Source: Alphaproteobacteria bacterium
GTDB lineage: Bacteria; Pseudomonadota; Alphaproteobacteria; Caulobacterales; Aquidulcibacteraceae
Assembly: GCA_018971945.1 (NCBI GenBank)
Contig: JAGWZH010000020.1
Location: 1-39,529, forward strand
Direction: 5' to 3'
DNA: 39,529 nucleotides
Below, in pieces: positions 24,855-34,197 of the stretch. The notes beneath the pieces were generated by a model, which worked only from the letters and a program-made list of their open reading frames with translations, ran no database searches and was not told the origin of the DNA. The translations under genes and the position numbers were made by a program. Each line of letters opens with the position of its first letter. Position 1 is the first letter of the stretch.

Positions 24855-25874
24855 ATGAGAGGCGCGCCTTTCGGTCCTCCCATCGCCCATATCGCCGTGA
24901 TCGGCGCAGGCGCCTGGGGCACTGCGCTTGCGCAGATCTGCGCCGTTGCCGGCCGCCGGGTGACGCTATGGGCCTATGAGAAAGAGGTCGCCGCCGCCAT
25001 CAACGCCGTTCATGAGAACCTGCTTTTTCTGCCTGGAGCGGCTCTGTCGCCGACGATTGTCGCCGTCAACGACCTGGCGGCTTTGGGCGAGGCCGACGCC
25101 TATTTTGCCGTAAGCCCTGCTCAGCACGCCCGCGCAAGCCTTCGCGCCTTTGCCCCATATGCCGTTCCCGGCCGGCCGCTGGTCATGTGCGCAAAGGGGA
25201 TTGAGCAAGGCGGCCTATCCTTGATGACTGACGTCGCAGCCGAAGAAGCCCCGAACCAGACCCTCGCGGTGCTTTCCGGGCCGGGTTTCGCCAGGGATGT
25301 GGTCAGGGGCCTGCCGACGGCCGTTACCCTCGCCGCCAAAGACCCTGGCGTCGGCCAAGCATTGGTGGCCGCAATCGGCCTGCCGACCTTCAGACCCTAC
25401 CTCACCGACGATCTGATCGGCGCCGAGATCGGGGGCGCGGTGAAGAACGTCATCGCCATCGCCTGCGGCATCGTTGAAGGCCGGGGCCTTGGCGACAGCG
25501 CCCGCGCCGCCCTGATCACACGGGGCTTCGCCGAAATGGTTCGCCTGGGCCTGTCCCTTGGCGCCCGCCAGGAGACCCTGAACGGTCTGTGCGGCTTAGG
25601 CGATTTGGTTCTGACTTGCTCCAGCCGCACCAGCCGTAACATGGCCTTGGGGTTCGCACTCGGGGAAGGCCGAACGGCGGCGGAAGCCCTGGCGGGGCGC
25701 CTCAGCGTGGCCGAGGGGGCCGCGAGCGCTCCCGCAGTCGTAGCGCTGGCCCAGAGGCGCGGCGTTGAGATGCCGATCTGCGCGGCCGTTGCGGAGGTTC
25801 TGGCCGGTCGCGCCAGCGTAGACGCTGCAATTACCGCGCTTCTGTCGCGTCCTTTCCGCGCCGAGGGCCGATGA
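24855..25874 (+). CDS. gpsA: NAD(P)-dependent glycerol-3-phosphate dehydrogenase
   Basis: A 339-residue enzyme making sn-glycerol 3-phosphate from dihydroxyacetone phosphate for phospholipids. Dinucleotide-binding motif [11 protein letters not shown] near residue 17, the substrate-binding box [10 protein letters not shown], the GPGFARDV motif, and catalytic Lys197 in [25 protein letters not shown] and the [12 protein letters not shown] stretch are in the C-terminal domain. Its last codons overlap the next gene by 4 bp. Confidence 0.96.
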   Translation: MRGAPFGPPIAHIAVIGAGAWGTALAQICAVAGRRVTLWAYEKEVAAAINAVHENLLFLPGAALSPTIVAVNDLAALGEADAYFAVSPAQHARASLRAFAPYAVPGRPLVMCAKGIEQGGLSLMTDVAAEEAPNQTLAVLSGPGFARDVVRGLPTAVTLAAKDPGVGQALVAAIGLPTFRPYLTDDLIGAEIGGAVKNVIAIACGIVEGRGLGDSARAALITRGFAEMVRLGLSLGARQETLNGLCGLGDLVLTCSSRTSRNMALGFALGEGRTAAEALAGRLSVAEGAASAPAVVALAQRRGVEMPICAAVAEVLAGRASVDAAITALLSRPFRAEGR

Positions 25875-26224
25875 ATCCCTCAAAACCTGCGAAAGGGGCT
25901 GCTCTCGCCTTGGTGGCGGACTTGCCGGAGCCGTCCGCCCTGTGCCTCGATTTCGCGGACGGCGAGGCGCGCTTCAGTCTGATCCTTGTGAGAAGCGGCG
26001 GGCGGATCGCCGCCTTTGAAAACCGCTGTCCCCATGCGCGCTTTCCGCTTGAGAAGCCCGACGGCGGGGTGATCCTGCAGGACGGAGCCTTCCTGATCTG
26101 CGCCGCCCACGGCGCAAGCTTCCGCGTCGCGGACGGGGCTTGGTGCGGCGGACCCGGCCAGGGCCAGGGCCTCACCGGCGTCGCCGTCACGGTCTCTGGC
26201 GGCCTCGTAGTGATGGACGAATAG
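25871..26224 (+). CDS. Rieske-type [2Fe-2S] protein
   Basis: A 117-residue protein with the Rieske cluster ligands Cys-Pro-His ([12 protein letters not shown]) and Cys-Ala-Ala-His ([12 protein letters not shown]). It is a small, single-domain ferredoxin-like member. The ATG overlaps the gpsA stop (ATGA), so the two are coupled; a functional link to glycerol-phosphate metabolism is not established. It may serve as an electron carrier. The next gene converges, with only 6 bp between stops. Confidence 0.85.
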   Translation: MNPSKPAKGAALALVADLPEPSALCLDFADGEARFSLILVRSGGRIAAFENRCPHARFPLEKPDGGVILQDGAFLICAAHGASFRVADGAWCGGPGQGQGLTGVAVTVSGGLVVMDE

Positions 26225-26230
26225 CGGGGC

Positions 26231-27373
26231 CTATTCGTCCCGAGGCCGCAAATTGGGATCTTCGTCTTCCAGCCGCCGTCGCGTCCCCAGAGCCAGCCAA
26301 GCCAGAAGACCAACGGCCGCCGCTCCACCGACGAGCCAGGGCAGGTAATTTGTCGTCGCCCCGTCCTTGCCTGCATCGGGGCGCGCCTCCGGCCCGCCAG
26401 CGGACGCGGCCTGAGCCACGCCTGTCGCCGGCAGGTTCGTCACAAGTCCCGGCACCGTGTAGACGCTGGCGGTGTCAATTTGAGCGTTATAGTCCGCATA
26501 GGCGTTGCCCTGACTGAAGCCGATCATACCCGCCAGCGTCGGCGACAAGGCCTTCACTTGCGCCAGCTGATCGGCCCTAGCGGGCGCCGTCACGCCCGCC
26601 ACGCCCCGTCGGCCCAGAATGCGGCCCTCGGCACGATAGGCGAATGCCGTCGGCTGCGGTTGCGCCGTCTGCTCCACCCAGTTCAAAGCATTTTGGGACG
26701 CGACAAAACTGGGCGGCGTTTCAAACCTTTGGAAAGAGCGCTGCGCGCTCGCCCGGGCCTGTCTTACGGTCTGGTCAAAGCCTGCGTCTGCCAGGCCCGA
26801 AGCAGTGGCGGCGTCAACCCGACCGATCTGCTGATAGGTGAGAACGGCCCCCCAAAAATCGTTCTGTCCAGGCGTCAAATCCGCCGGCGCGAGCATGCCG
26901 ACAATATCCCCAGTGGGCGTGGGCGCGCCTACGCGGCCCAGATGGGCCCTGGCGGCGTCGGGCGGATAGAACAAGAAGCTCGTCGGCACCGTGAGGGCGA
27001 GATCGCTGGCGGGCACGGCAATCAACCCCGATCTGCCCGCGGGGCCCGCTGTCACAGGTGTGACGGCAGGCGGGAGCGCCGTTGTCGCAGCGACGCCGGC
27101 CGCTTGCGGAGACCCCGCAGGCGCTGCAGCTGGCGCTTGCGCGGCGTCGGTTGCAGTCGCAGCGGGCGGCGACGGGGCAGGAGGGGTCGTCGCCGCCGGC
27201 GGAGGCGCGGTTGGCGCGAGCCGGCCTGACGGGGCGGTCCGCGCGATCGGCGGCGGCTCTTCAACGCCATCCGCCCACGAGACTCCCGTGGCGGCTCCGA
27301 GAACGGCCAGAAAAGCGCCTGCAGCCAAATAGGCCAAGTCGCCCCGCGCGGCGTTGCCTTTGGTCGTCGCCAT
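26231..27373 (-). CDS. DUF2167 family membrane protein
   Basis: A 380-residue protein starting at the ATG at 27373 (MATTKGNAAR). N-terminal signal or anchor (LAAGAFLAVLGAATGVSWA), a Pro/Ala-rich linker (residues 35-110), the DUF2167 region (about 120-335: DLALTVPTSFLFYPPDAAR, NDFWGAVLTYQQIG, FAYRAEGRILGRRGV) with the telltale SQGNAYADYNAQIDTASVY, and a C-terminal membrane helix (LPWLVGGAAAVGLLAWLAL). The long low-complexity linker is unusual for the family. Function unknown. Confidence 0.75.
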   Translation of the reverse strand: MATTKGNAARGDLAYLAAGAFLAVLGAATGVSWADGVEEPPPIARTAPSGRLAPTAPPPAATTPPAPSPPAATATDAAQAPAAAPAGSPQAAGVAATTALPPAVTPVTAGPAGRSGLIAVPASDLALTVPTSFLFYPPDAARAHLGRVGAPTPTGDIVGMLAPADLTPGQNDFWGAVLTYQQIGRVDAATASGLADAGFDQTVRQARASAQRSFQRFETPPSFVASQNALNWVEQTAQPQPTAFAYRAEGRILGRRGVAGVTAPARADQLAQVKALSPTLAGMIGFSQGNAYADYNAQIDTASVYTVPGLVTNLPATGVAQAASAGGPEARPDAGKDGATTNYLPWLVGGAAAVGLLAWLALGTRRRLEDEDPNLRPRDE

Positions 27374-27491
27374 GACAATGTACTCCAAGCCGCTGCGAGG
27401 CCGCGTTCGCCCACAGTCTCTCTTAACGCTTAGTTTTCGCTTCTCACAGCTTGGCGAGGAAATCCATCGCGCTTCCCCTGACGGGCGAGTG

Positions 27492-28388
27492 CTATAGCGT
27501 CGCTGCCGAAGCCAAGTCGTCTCTCGCCGTCCTGGCTGCATTGGCGATCAGGGCGCGCCATTCCGCCATGCTGGCCGCCCGGTCCGCCTCTTTGGGATAA
27601 GCGATTCCCCGCGACGAGTTGACAACGCCACCGTGCAGCACGCCATCAGCGCCGCGTACGAACCCCGCGAGCGCATCCCGCGCCCCCGCGCCCTGCGTCC
27701 CATACCCGGGAACAAGAAAGAGAGAAGTGGGCAGTATCGCCCGCAGCGCTTTGGCCTCGGCGGGATAAGTCGCCCCCGCCACCGCCATCAGCCCTGAAAA
27801 ACCACACGCTCCCAAAAGAGGGGACGTCATCGGAGCGATCATCCTGGCGGTTTGCACCCACAAAGGGGACCCGCCGACCTCCAAGTCCTGCAGGTCTCGC
27901 GCTCCAGGATTTGAGGTCCGCACGAGGACGGCGACCCCTTTGCCCCTGTCCGCCGCCATGGTCAAGAACGAAGCGAGCGTGTCCGCCCCCATGTAGGGGT
28001 TCACAGTGACACAATCTGCGTCGAAGCCTGGGGCCGGGCCCAGTGAGGCCAGCGCATAGCCCTCAGCAGTGCTGCCAATGTCCCCGCGTTTGGCGTCCAA
28101 GATCGTGACAAGACCCTGCGCGCGCGCGATGGTGCATAAGGACCGGGCGGCTGCGAAGCCTTCCGGCCCAAACGGCTCAAAAAGCCCTAGCTGCGGCTTA
28201 AAACACGCCGCGAACGGGGCTGTCGCCTCGATAAGCGCTGTTCCGAACCGGACCAAAGCCTCTGGATCCTGTCTGGGATCCCCAAAGAGCCTTTGGTTCA
28301 TCAGAGCAGGGAAGGGGTCAATCCCAACGCACAGCGGCGCCCCGACCCGCGCCGCAGCCTCCATCAGGCGGTCGGCGAACATGGCCAT
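27492..28388 (-). CDS. pyrF: Orotidine-5'-phosphate decarboxylase
   Basis: A 298-residue enzyme of the last step of UMP synthesis. The type-2 form is shown by its length and by the catalytic DAKRGDIGSTA motif (Lys100); CVGIDPFPALMN, FKPQLGLFEPFG, VNPYMGADTL, VLVRTSNPGA and FLVPGYGTQG also match. The ATG at 28388 overlaps the protease stop (TGATG); the ATG at 28382 is an alternative. It is last in a three-gene minus-strand operon. Confidence 0.93.
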   Translation of the reverse strand: MAMFADRLMEAAARVGAPLCVGIDPFPALMNQRLFGDPRQDPEALVRFGTALIEATAPFAACFKPQLGLFEPFGPEGFAAARSLCTIARAQGLVTILDAKRGDIGSTAEGYALASLGPAPGFDADCVTVNPYMGADTLASFLTMAADRGKGVAVLVRTSNPGARDLQDLEVGGSPLWVQTARMIAPMTSPLLGACGFSGLMAVAGATYPAEAKALRAILPTSLFLVPGYGTQGAGARDALAGFVRGADGVLHGGVVNSSRGIAYPKEADRAASMAEWRALIANAARTARDDLASAATL

Positions 28389-29245
28389 CAAGAGGCCCGC
28401 GCGAGCGGCCTGCGCCCTTCAACCCGCTCAGTTTGGCAGACCACTGGGCGGACCACCATGTCTCTGCGCAATTGATCGGCGCGTCGGAAATAATTGCGGT
28501 CGTTCATCGGCGCAGTCGGCTCCCCAACCGCTTCGACTCGCGCCACGTCAAGCCATTGCGCAATGGAAGCGGGCGATGCGGTGTAGATCCGACCGCGGCG
28601 AGGGCTCTCTGCGATTGTAACGCCAATCACCCGTCCCTGCGCGTCGAGCGTCGGCCCGCCGCTCATTCCTGCAAGCGAGCCGTCCACCCCCCAGGTGCGC
28701 CCAGTTTCCGCCCAGGCCAACACCGGTTCTTCCGAAGAATAGCGGCCTCGAGCCAGAAGTCGTTCACGGCCGACAAGCCGCGAGGCGGCCTCTCCAGGTC
28801 GTCCCTGGGGAAAGCCGACATGGTAGGCGGGCTGGCCCCGCAGGAACTCCCCCTCCGCAAGATGCAGCGCGATGCCCCCAGGTACGGGCTCGGTTTCCAA
28901 AAAGGCGAGATCGGCGAATTGCGAGGTCCGCACCTCAGCCGGAAGGGCTCGACCCCGAGAAACCACAACCGCCACCTTCTCACAGCCATCGACCACATGC
29001 CGGGCTGTGAGCCAATAGCCCTCAGGATTAATGACGAAGGCGGTGCCGAGGCCTGGCGCGGCCTCTTCGACCTCGACCAGGATCTCCGGATCAAAAACCG
29101 ATGGCGGGGGCAGAAACTCCCCCGCACCCGGAAATTCGTCCGGCGACCATGCCGGCGTCTCCGCCCTCTGGTCCAGGCGGAACATCACGAGCAGGATGGC
29201 GCAAATCGCCAAGCTGTAGATCAGCCAGTCCGGCAACCAGCGCAC
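28388..29245 (-). CDS. Membrane-anchored trypsin-like serine protease
   Basis: A 285-residue protease starting at the GTG at 29245. N-terminal anchor helix (WLIYSLAICAILLVMF, residues 7-22), then a trypsin-like domain with the complete triad: His83 (TARHVVDG), Asp112 (SQFADLAFLE) and Ser195 (GSLAGMSGGPTL). There is no PDZ domain, unlike HtrA/DegP. The last 50 residues are basic and hydrophilic. The likely site of action is the periplasm. It lies between the DUF350 and pyrF genes, overlapping pyrF by 1-2 bases. Confidence 0.87.
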   Translation of the reverse strand: MRWLPDWLIYSLAICAILLVMFRLDQRAETPAWSPDEFPGAGEFLPPPSVFDPEILVEVEEAAPGLGTAFVINPEGYWLTARHVVDGCEKVAVVVSRGRALPAEVRTSQFADLAFLETEPVPGGIALHLAEGEFLRGQPAYHVGFPQGRPGEAASRLVGRERLLARGRYSSEEPVLAWAETGRTWGVDGSLAGMSGGPTLDAQGRVIGVTIAESPRRGRIYTASPASIAQWLDVARVEAVGEPTAPMNDRNYFRRADQLRRDMVVRPVVCQTERVEGRRPLARAS

Positions 29246-29251
29246 AGCCCC

Positions 29252-29695
29252 TCAGCCTCCGGTCAGCTGCATCAGGCCGGGGTCCGAGATCGCCCCTGCG
29301 ATAATGAGGCCCACACCCAATTTCACGCTCATCAACATGATCGCCGCCGCAACGTCGCCCTCCGCGATACGACGCGGCAATTGTCGCAAAAACATGTCCG
29401 TGACCCTGAAGGCGAGCAGTTGCAGCAGAAGCGTCACCATCCCCCAGATGAGCACGTCCCACACGCTAAAGGCGTGGGCGAGGCAAGCCCCCAAGGGAAT
29501 GGCCAATCCCACGACGACAGCCCCGAAAGCGAGCGCCGCGGAAGGGTTTCCTTCGCGGACGAGCTGCAATTCCTTGTGCGGCGTCAACAGCACATAGACG
29601 ATGAGCGAAACCACGAATAAGCCGAGCGCTGCAGACAGCTGCAGGATGAAATCGGGAAAGCCTGCGGCGAACGCGCTGATCGCTGAGAGGTCCAT
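29252..29695 (-). CDS. DUF350 family membrane protein
   Basis: A 147-residue protein with four hydrophobic helices (FILQLSAALGLFVVSLIVYV; ALAFGAVVVGLAIPLGACLA; VWDVLIWGMVTLLLQLLAF; AAIMLMSVKLGVGLIIAGAI). DUF350 is characterised by two repeats of two helices with conserved Gly and the loop between helices 1 and 2 (LTPHKELQLVREGNPSAALA). The start at the ATG at 29695 (MDLSAISAF) is preferred. First in the DUF350-protease-pyrF unit, 6 bp before the protease start. Function unknown. Confidence 0.82.
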   Translation of the reverse strand: MDLSAISAFAAGFPDFILQLSAALGLFVVSLIVYVLLTPHKELQLVREGNPSAALAFGAVVVGLAIPLGACLAHAFSVWDVLIWGMVTLLLQLLAFRVTDMFLRQLPRRIAEGDVAAAIMLMSVKLGVGLIIAGAISDPGLMQLTGG

Positions 29696-29838
29696 GGCGG
29701 CAAGGGCTCCCAATGGGGATTAAGGGCCTCTGGGCCTAGCCCCTCGACGAAAGGGGCGCAAGGCGTCGCCCGCACTGGGCGAGGCCTGAATGCAGGGAGG
29801 GCGCGAAGAGAAGGCGCCCAGCGAAGGAGACAGAAGCC

Positions 29839-30621
29839 ATGGCGACGCGAAGAACAGCACTGGTGACGGGATCGACAAGCGGCATTGGCCTCGCCATCGC
29901 CCGCGCTTTCGCGCAGGCCGGCATGAATGTCATGCTGAACGGATTAGGCGATCCTGGAGCGATCGAGAAGGTGCGGTCGGAGTTGGCCGCAGAGACCGGC
30001 GTGGATGTCCGCTTCGACGGTTCAGACCTGATGCGCCCTGAAGCGGTGACGGCTCTCGTAGAGAACGCAGAGGCCGCCTTTGGCCGCCTGGATGTGCTGG
30101 TCAACAACGCCGGCGTTCAATTCGTATCCCCGATTGAGGATTTTCCCGTAGAGAAGTGGAACGCGATCCAGCAGCTCAATCTCGGCGCTCCGTTTTTCGC
30201 CATCCGCGCCGCCATGCGCGGCATGAAAGCCCGCAATTACGGCCGCATCATCAATATCGCCTCTGCCCACGGCCTGGTGGCGTCGCCATTCAAGAGCGCC
30301 TATGTCGCCGCCAAGCATGGGCTCTTGGGCTTAACCAAGACCGTCGCGCTTGAAGGGGCCACGGCAGGCGTCCGCTGCAACGCCATCTGCCCAGGCTATG
30401 TCTTAACCCCCCTCGTGGAGGCCCAGATCCCCGACACTATGGCCGCAAGAGGCCTCACCCGCGAGCAGGTGATCAAGGATGTCCTCCTCGCCGCCCAGCC
30501 GACCAAAGAGTTTGTCCGCGCCGACGATGTAGCCGGTTTCTGTCTGTTCCTGACCTCACAAGCCGCCGATCAGATCAACGGCGCGGCGCTGAGCATCGAC
30601 GGCGGCTGGACCGCAGCCTGA
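29839..30621 (+). CDS. bdhA: 3-hydroxybutyrate dehydrogenase
   Basis: A 260-residue short-chain dehydrogenase interconverting 3-hydroxybutyrate and acetoacetate, used in polyhydroxybutyrate turnover. NAD-binding TGSTSGIG (residues 10-17), NNAGVQ, and the catalytic Ser (IINIASAH) and Tyr/Lys (SAYVAAKHGLLGL) are present; the late segment CPGYVLTPLVEAQIPD and the ending SIDGGWTAA fit the BdhA family. AAGGAG precedes the ATG. Confidence 0.9.
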   Translation: MATRRTALVTGSTSGIGLAIARAFAQAGMNVMLNGLGDPGAIEKVRSELAAETGVDVRFDGSDLMRPEAVTALVENAEAAFGRLDVLVNNAGVQFVSPIEDFPVEKWNAIQQLNLGAPFFAIRAAMRGMKARNYGRIINIASAHGLVASPFKSAYVAAKHGLLGLTKTVALEGATAGVRCNAICPGYVLTPLVEAQIPDTMAARGLTREQVIKDVLLAAQPTKEFVRADDVAGFCLFLTSQAADQINGAALSIDGGWTAA

Positions 30622-30753
30622 TGATCAACCTGAAATTCCAATTGGTCTTCCGCAAGGCAAGCACACGTAAAGGCTGCCTACCCATTGACGGCGCGACGGC
30701 CGCGCTGTTGTGTGGCGCGTCAATCCGCATGCGAACCGCCGCGAGAGTGTCTT

Positions 30754-31848
30754 ATGCTCACCTGGGGCGACGACTACCCGCTCCATCAAACGCCTGAACC
30801 AATCGCCTTTGCCGGCGGCGATAGGAATTTTTACGACCGCTATTTCTTTAATGGGGGCGCGAAAGACGGCTCGATTTTCTTCGCTGCGACCCTAGGAGTC
30901 TATCCGCAGCTGGATGTCATGGATGCGGCTTTCTCGCTTCTTGCCGATGGAAGACAGCGAAATCTGCGCGCCTCCAAGCGCCTCCGCGGCGAACGGATGG
31001 ATCTGCAAATAGGCCCGATTGCGATCGAGGTCCTTCAACCGCTGAAAAAACTCCGAGTCCGGATCAGAGCGGCGGACTTCGGTTTAGAGGCTGATCTTCT
31101 CTTCGAGGGCGCATTCGCTCCCATCCAGGAGCCCCGCTTCACCCGCCGCCAGGGTGCCCGGCTTTTCATGGATTACACGCGTATGACCCAAGCTGGCCGC
31201 TGGAGCGGAGCGCTAAGCGTCGACGGCGTGACCTTCGCGATGACGCCCGCCCAAACATGGGGCGTGCGGGACCGGAGCTGGGGCGTGCGCCCTGTTGGCG
31301 CTCCGGAGAGCCAGCCGCCCCCCGAGGCGACGCCGCCTCAGTTCTATTGGCTTTGGAGCCCTTGCCTTTTCGATGATCGGGCCGCCTTCTTCCACACCAA
31401 TGACGACGCCCACGGCAAGGCTTGGAACCGTCGCGGCGTGGTCCAGGCGCCCGGGGCCTTGGCCGATTTCGAGGCCCCGATCTTGGATTGGCGCTACCAC
31501 CGCGGCTCGCGTCGCCTCGCCTCCGCCTTCATCCGCTATGCAGGCGAGGCCGGGCCGACTTTGCTTCTAGAGCCAGATGGCCGCCATTTCTACATGAGCG
31601 GCCTTGGCTACACCCATCCCAAATGGGGCCATGGCCGCGACCATGGCGAGGGGGAGGTGGCCTATGACGAGCTATTGCTGGCGGATCTTAACGACGCCGC
31701 GCCTGAGCATCTTCACGTCCAGGCGCTGGCGCGCGCCGTTCTGACCGAGAACGGCCAGGAGCGCCAGGGTTTCGGGGTCTTAGAGCAGCTGCTTGTCGGA
31801 CCCCATGCTCCTTCCCGCTTGACCGCCCTGTTTGACGGCGCCCCGTGA
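30754..31848 (+). CDS. Uncharacterised protein, possibly lipocalin-like (AttH/CrtC type)
   Basis: A 364-residue soluble protein starting at the ATG at 30754 (MLTWGDDYPL). The sequence is rich in beta-strand and Trp (WGVRDRSWGVRPVG, FYWLWSPCLFDDRAAFF, HTNDDAHGKAWNRRG), which suggests the lipocalin-like double barrel of hydroxyneurosporene synthase or AttH proteins. No catalytic residues can be named. It overlaps the downstream phosphotransferase gene (GTGA), so the two very likely act together on one substrate. Confidence 0.6.
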   Translation: MLTWGDDYPLHQTPEPIAFAGGDRNFYDRYFFNGGAKDGSIFFAATLGVYPQLDVMDAAFSLLADGRQRNLRASKRLRGERMDLQIGPIAIEVLQPLKKLRVRIRAADFGLEADLLFEGAFAPIQEPRFTRRQGARLFMDYTRMTQAGRWSGALSVDGVTFAMTPAQTWGVRDRSWGVRPVGAPESQPPPEATPPQFYWLWSPCLFDDRAAFFHTNDDAHGKAWNRRGVVQAPGALADFEAPILDWRYHRGSRRLASAFIRYAGEAGPTLLLEPDGRHFYMSGLGYTHPKWGHGRDHGEGEVAYDELLLADLNDAAPEHLHVQALARAVLTENGQERQGFGVLEQLLVGPHAPSRLTALFDGAP

Positions 31849-32894
31849 GCAGCGTGCCGATCCACCCCAGGGATTTCAACCTTACCTGGCTCGAGCGCGC
31901 GCTTAAGGCCGAAACGGGCGCCCTCCGGAGCTTCGATTTCGATCCCATAGGCACCGGCCAGATGTGCCAAAGCTTCCGCCTCAATCTGAAATGGCGCCGC
32001 CTTTCCGAAGGCCCCGCCGCCATCATCGCCAAATGCCCGTCAGCGGATGAAAAAACCAGGGCCGCCGCCCAAACGATGCGCAGCTACACCCTTGAGCTGA
32101 ACTGGTATCGCGACTTGGCCGGCAAGATCCCCGTCGCCTGCCCTCAGTGCCTTCATGCGGAAAGAGCCGACGGCGATAAGGTCTTCGTCCTTCTTCTTCA
32201 AGACCTGAGCCCCGCGCGCCAGGGCGATCAGTTGGCTGGCGCATCCCCGCAGGCCATTGACGCAGCCCTTGAACAGGCCGCCCGCCTTCACGCTGCCCAT
32301 TGGTCCGATCCGGCCTTGCTCCAGATTCCTTGGCTCGCGGAAAGCCCCACCGCCCGGTCTTTCCTCTTAGCCGCCTTGCCGAGCTATTACGCAGGTTTCC
32401 GCGAGCGCTATGCGAGCCGCCTCGCCCCAGAAATTCTAGAGCTTGGCGACGCCATGATCGCCCGGATGGACCGCTATTTCGCTTTTACGCCCCAGGCCTT
32501 GACTTTGCAGCATAGAGATTTTCGGATCGACAATCTGCTTTTTACGCCGGACGGACGGGTCTTTGTCCTGGACTGGCAGACGATCGGCCTTGGCGCCGGC
32601 GTCTTGGACGTCGCCTATCTGATCGGCACCAGTATCGCTGATAAGGATTTGCGCGCCGCCCATGAACAAGCTTGGGTGGGGCGCTATAGCGCTCTGCTAT
32701 CCTCTTTTGGCGCCGCCCATGACCCCGAAGCCCTCTGGAAAGAGTATCGGCTCTACGCATTATCGGGGTTCGTCATGGCCATAGTGGCGGCCATGAACGT
32801 GGTGCGCACAGAACGGGGGGATGAGATGTTCGCCGTCATGGCCGAACGCCCCGCGCGACAGGCTTTGAGCCTGGACAGCCTGTCTTTGCTCTAG
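31845..32894 (+). CDS. Phosphotransferase-family protein (APH/EcKinase-like fold)
   Basis: A 349-residue kinase-like protein. The catalytic loop LTLQHRDFRIDNLLF (HxDxxxDN type) and the metal-binding VLDWQTIGLG are present, with a nucleotide-binding region containing RAAAQTMRSYTLELNWYRDL and VFVLLLQDLSPARQGDQ. The start is GTG at 31845, overlapping the preceding stop. Related families phosphorylate small alcohols or are of unknown substrate; the acyl-CoA dehydrogenase type is excluded by length. Antibiotic resistance is not implied. Confidence 0.78.
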   Translation: MSSVPIHPRDFNLTWLERALKAETGALRSFDFDPIGTGQMCQSFRLNLKWRRLSEGPAAIIAKCPSADEKTRAAAQTMRSYTLELNWYRDLAGKIPVACPQCLHAERADGDKVFVLLLQDLSPARQGDQLAGASPQAIDAALEQAARLHAAHWSDPALLQIPWLAESPTARSFLLAALPSYYAGFRERYASRLAPEILELGDAMIARMDRYFAFTPQALTLQHRDFRIDNLLFTPDGRVFVLDWQTIGLGAGVLDVAYLIGTSIADKDLRAAHEQAWVGRYSALLSSFGAAHDPEALWKEYRLYALSGFVMAIVAAMNVVRTERGDEMFAVMAERPARQALSLDSLSLL

Positions 32895-33155
32895 GTCTGC
32901 GCTTAAGGCTTGGCGCCTAGTCACGAAGGGAGGAAAGCGGTTGCTTTCTGAAACATTTACAGAAGCGATGATTGGACGGACCGCCTTTACGGCATGAAAC
33001 ATCCAAGATCTGTCCTAAGGTTCTGAAGCGGTTGGGGTGGTTTATCAGATGGCGATAAATGAAGCGGAAGCCGCCCCTGTCGCCGCCCCACCGGCTTAGG
33101 ACCTGCCCTGCAGGGGGTAACCAAGCTTTAGCGCTTCCTACGCCATACTTCTTCC

Positions 33156-33596
33156 ATGGATCACGATCGTCGACACCTCCTTTTGGGCGCGGGGATTGTG
33201 GGCTTGGGCCTGGCCGCCGAAGCGGCTGCCCAACCCTCAAACGACGCTTCCCGATCCGCCCAACGCCTCTCAGCGGCCGCAAGCTATATCCCTCTGCCAA
33301 GAACGACGGCCACAGTGATGATCCGGGGAAGGCCTGCAGGGGTCCTGCTCTGTGAGGTCGGTCTCGACGTGCCGGACGCAGTCCTGCGCGCACGTGTGAC
33401 GGGTTTGGCCCCCCGTATTCGAGACGCCTTAGGCCAGACCCTTGCGACCTATGTCGGGGTTCATATGCGCCCCAACAGCGCTCCTGATCCTGACCACATC
33501 TCGCGTCTGATGCAGGCAGCAGTGGACCAGGTCGGCGGCCAAGCCGGCGCTAGGGTATTGATCACAGACCTGATGCTGCAATCGCCTAACTTCTAG
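33156..33596 (+). CDS. Tat-signal protein, FliL-like C-terminal region
   Basis: A 146-residue protein with a twin-Arg signal (DRRHLLLGAGIVGLGLAAEA, cut near residue 26). The mature part (VLLCEVGLDVPDAVLRARVTGLA, then PRIRDALGQTLATYVG, VLITDLMLQ) has the pattern of the FliL family C-terminal domain, but the flagellar context is absent. Periplasmic. The function is not known. It converges on the lipoprotein gene with 3 bp between stops. Confidence 0.55.
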   Translation: MDHDRRHLLLGAGIVGLGLAAEAAAQPSNDASRSAQRLSAAASYIPLPRTTATVMIRGRPAGVLLCEVGLDVPDAVLRARVTGLAPRIRDALGQTLATYVGVHMRPNSAPDPDHISRLMQAAVDQVGGQAGARVLITDLMLQSPNF

Positions 33597-33599
33597 GGC

Positions 33600-34118
33600 C
33601 TATTGCGCCACAGCCTGGCAGGCGATCGGGAACAAAAGGCCCCCCGCCGTCCCGGGCAAGGCGGCCTGCGGCGGACCAGTTTCGCCTTCAGCATAGCTGA
33701 CCGCTCCTGCGACCGTTCCGTCGCCGTCAACATAGCGCTGCTCTGTGATGACGAACGTTTGCTCCGCACAGGCGAAACGATAGCGCACCTCAGTGATCCG
33801 ATAGGTCACGATCTGCGTGGTCGTCGCAGACGCAGATTCAGAGACGGCCTCGCGCACCTGGTTCTGGTCAAACTCGACGCGCGCCCACACAAAAGCTTGG
33901 CTCTCCGCGTTTCTGACGATTGAGTTTCTGTCCCAATAGATCGCGCCGCCATTGGTCTGCCGCGCGATCAAGAGCCACTGAGGCAGGTCCTCGTTCACAT
34001 TCAGCTGAACCTGCGTTTCCCCGCTCTCGGGAAACGCGGGGGCCTCCGCCGTCGGTGGGGAAGGGGGAGAGCAGGCGACCAATCCTGCTGCGACCGCAAG
34101 TCCGACCCCAAAACGCAT
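33600..34118 (-). CDS. Lipoprotein, possibly adhesin_E-like
   Basis: A 172-residue protein starting at the ATG at 34118 (MRFGVGLAVAAGLVAC). The signal peptide ends in the lipobox LVAC, so Cys16 is acylated. The mature domain (LPQWLLIARQTNGGAIYWDRN, SIVRNAESQAFVWARVEFDQN, VTYRITEVRYRFACAEQTFV) resembles surface-adhesin_E-type small beta proteins. The reading frame continues upstream without a stop, but the lipoprotein start is clear. Confidence 0.7.
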   Translation of the reverse strand: MRFGVGLAVAAGLVACSPPSPPTAEAPAFPESGETQVQLNVNEDLPQWLLIARQTNGGAIYWDRNSIVRNAESQAFVWARVEFDQNQVREAVSESASATTTQIVTYRITEVRYRFACAEQTFVITEQRYVDGDGTVAGAVSYAEGETGPPQAALPGTAGGLLFPIACQAVAQ

Positions 34119-34197
34119 GCCGTTCTCCCAAATTAGGCCGATCATTTGATCGAACTGATCTTGATGGGGCGAGGGTTCAATGGAACACCAACGCCCT

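Noticed and set aside
30621-30800. 59-codon frame starting at TGATG at the end of bdhA
   Set aside because: It overlaps the start of the next gene in another frame, has no ribosome binding site and no family resemblance.
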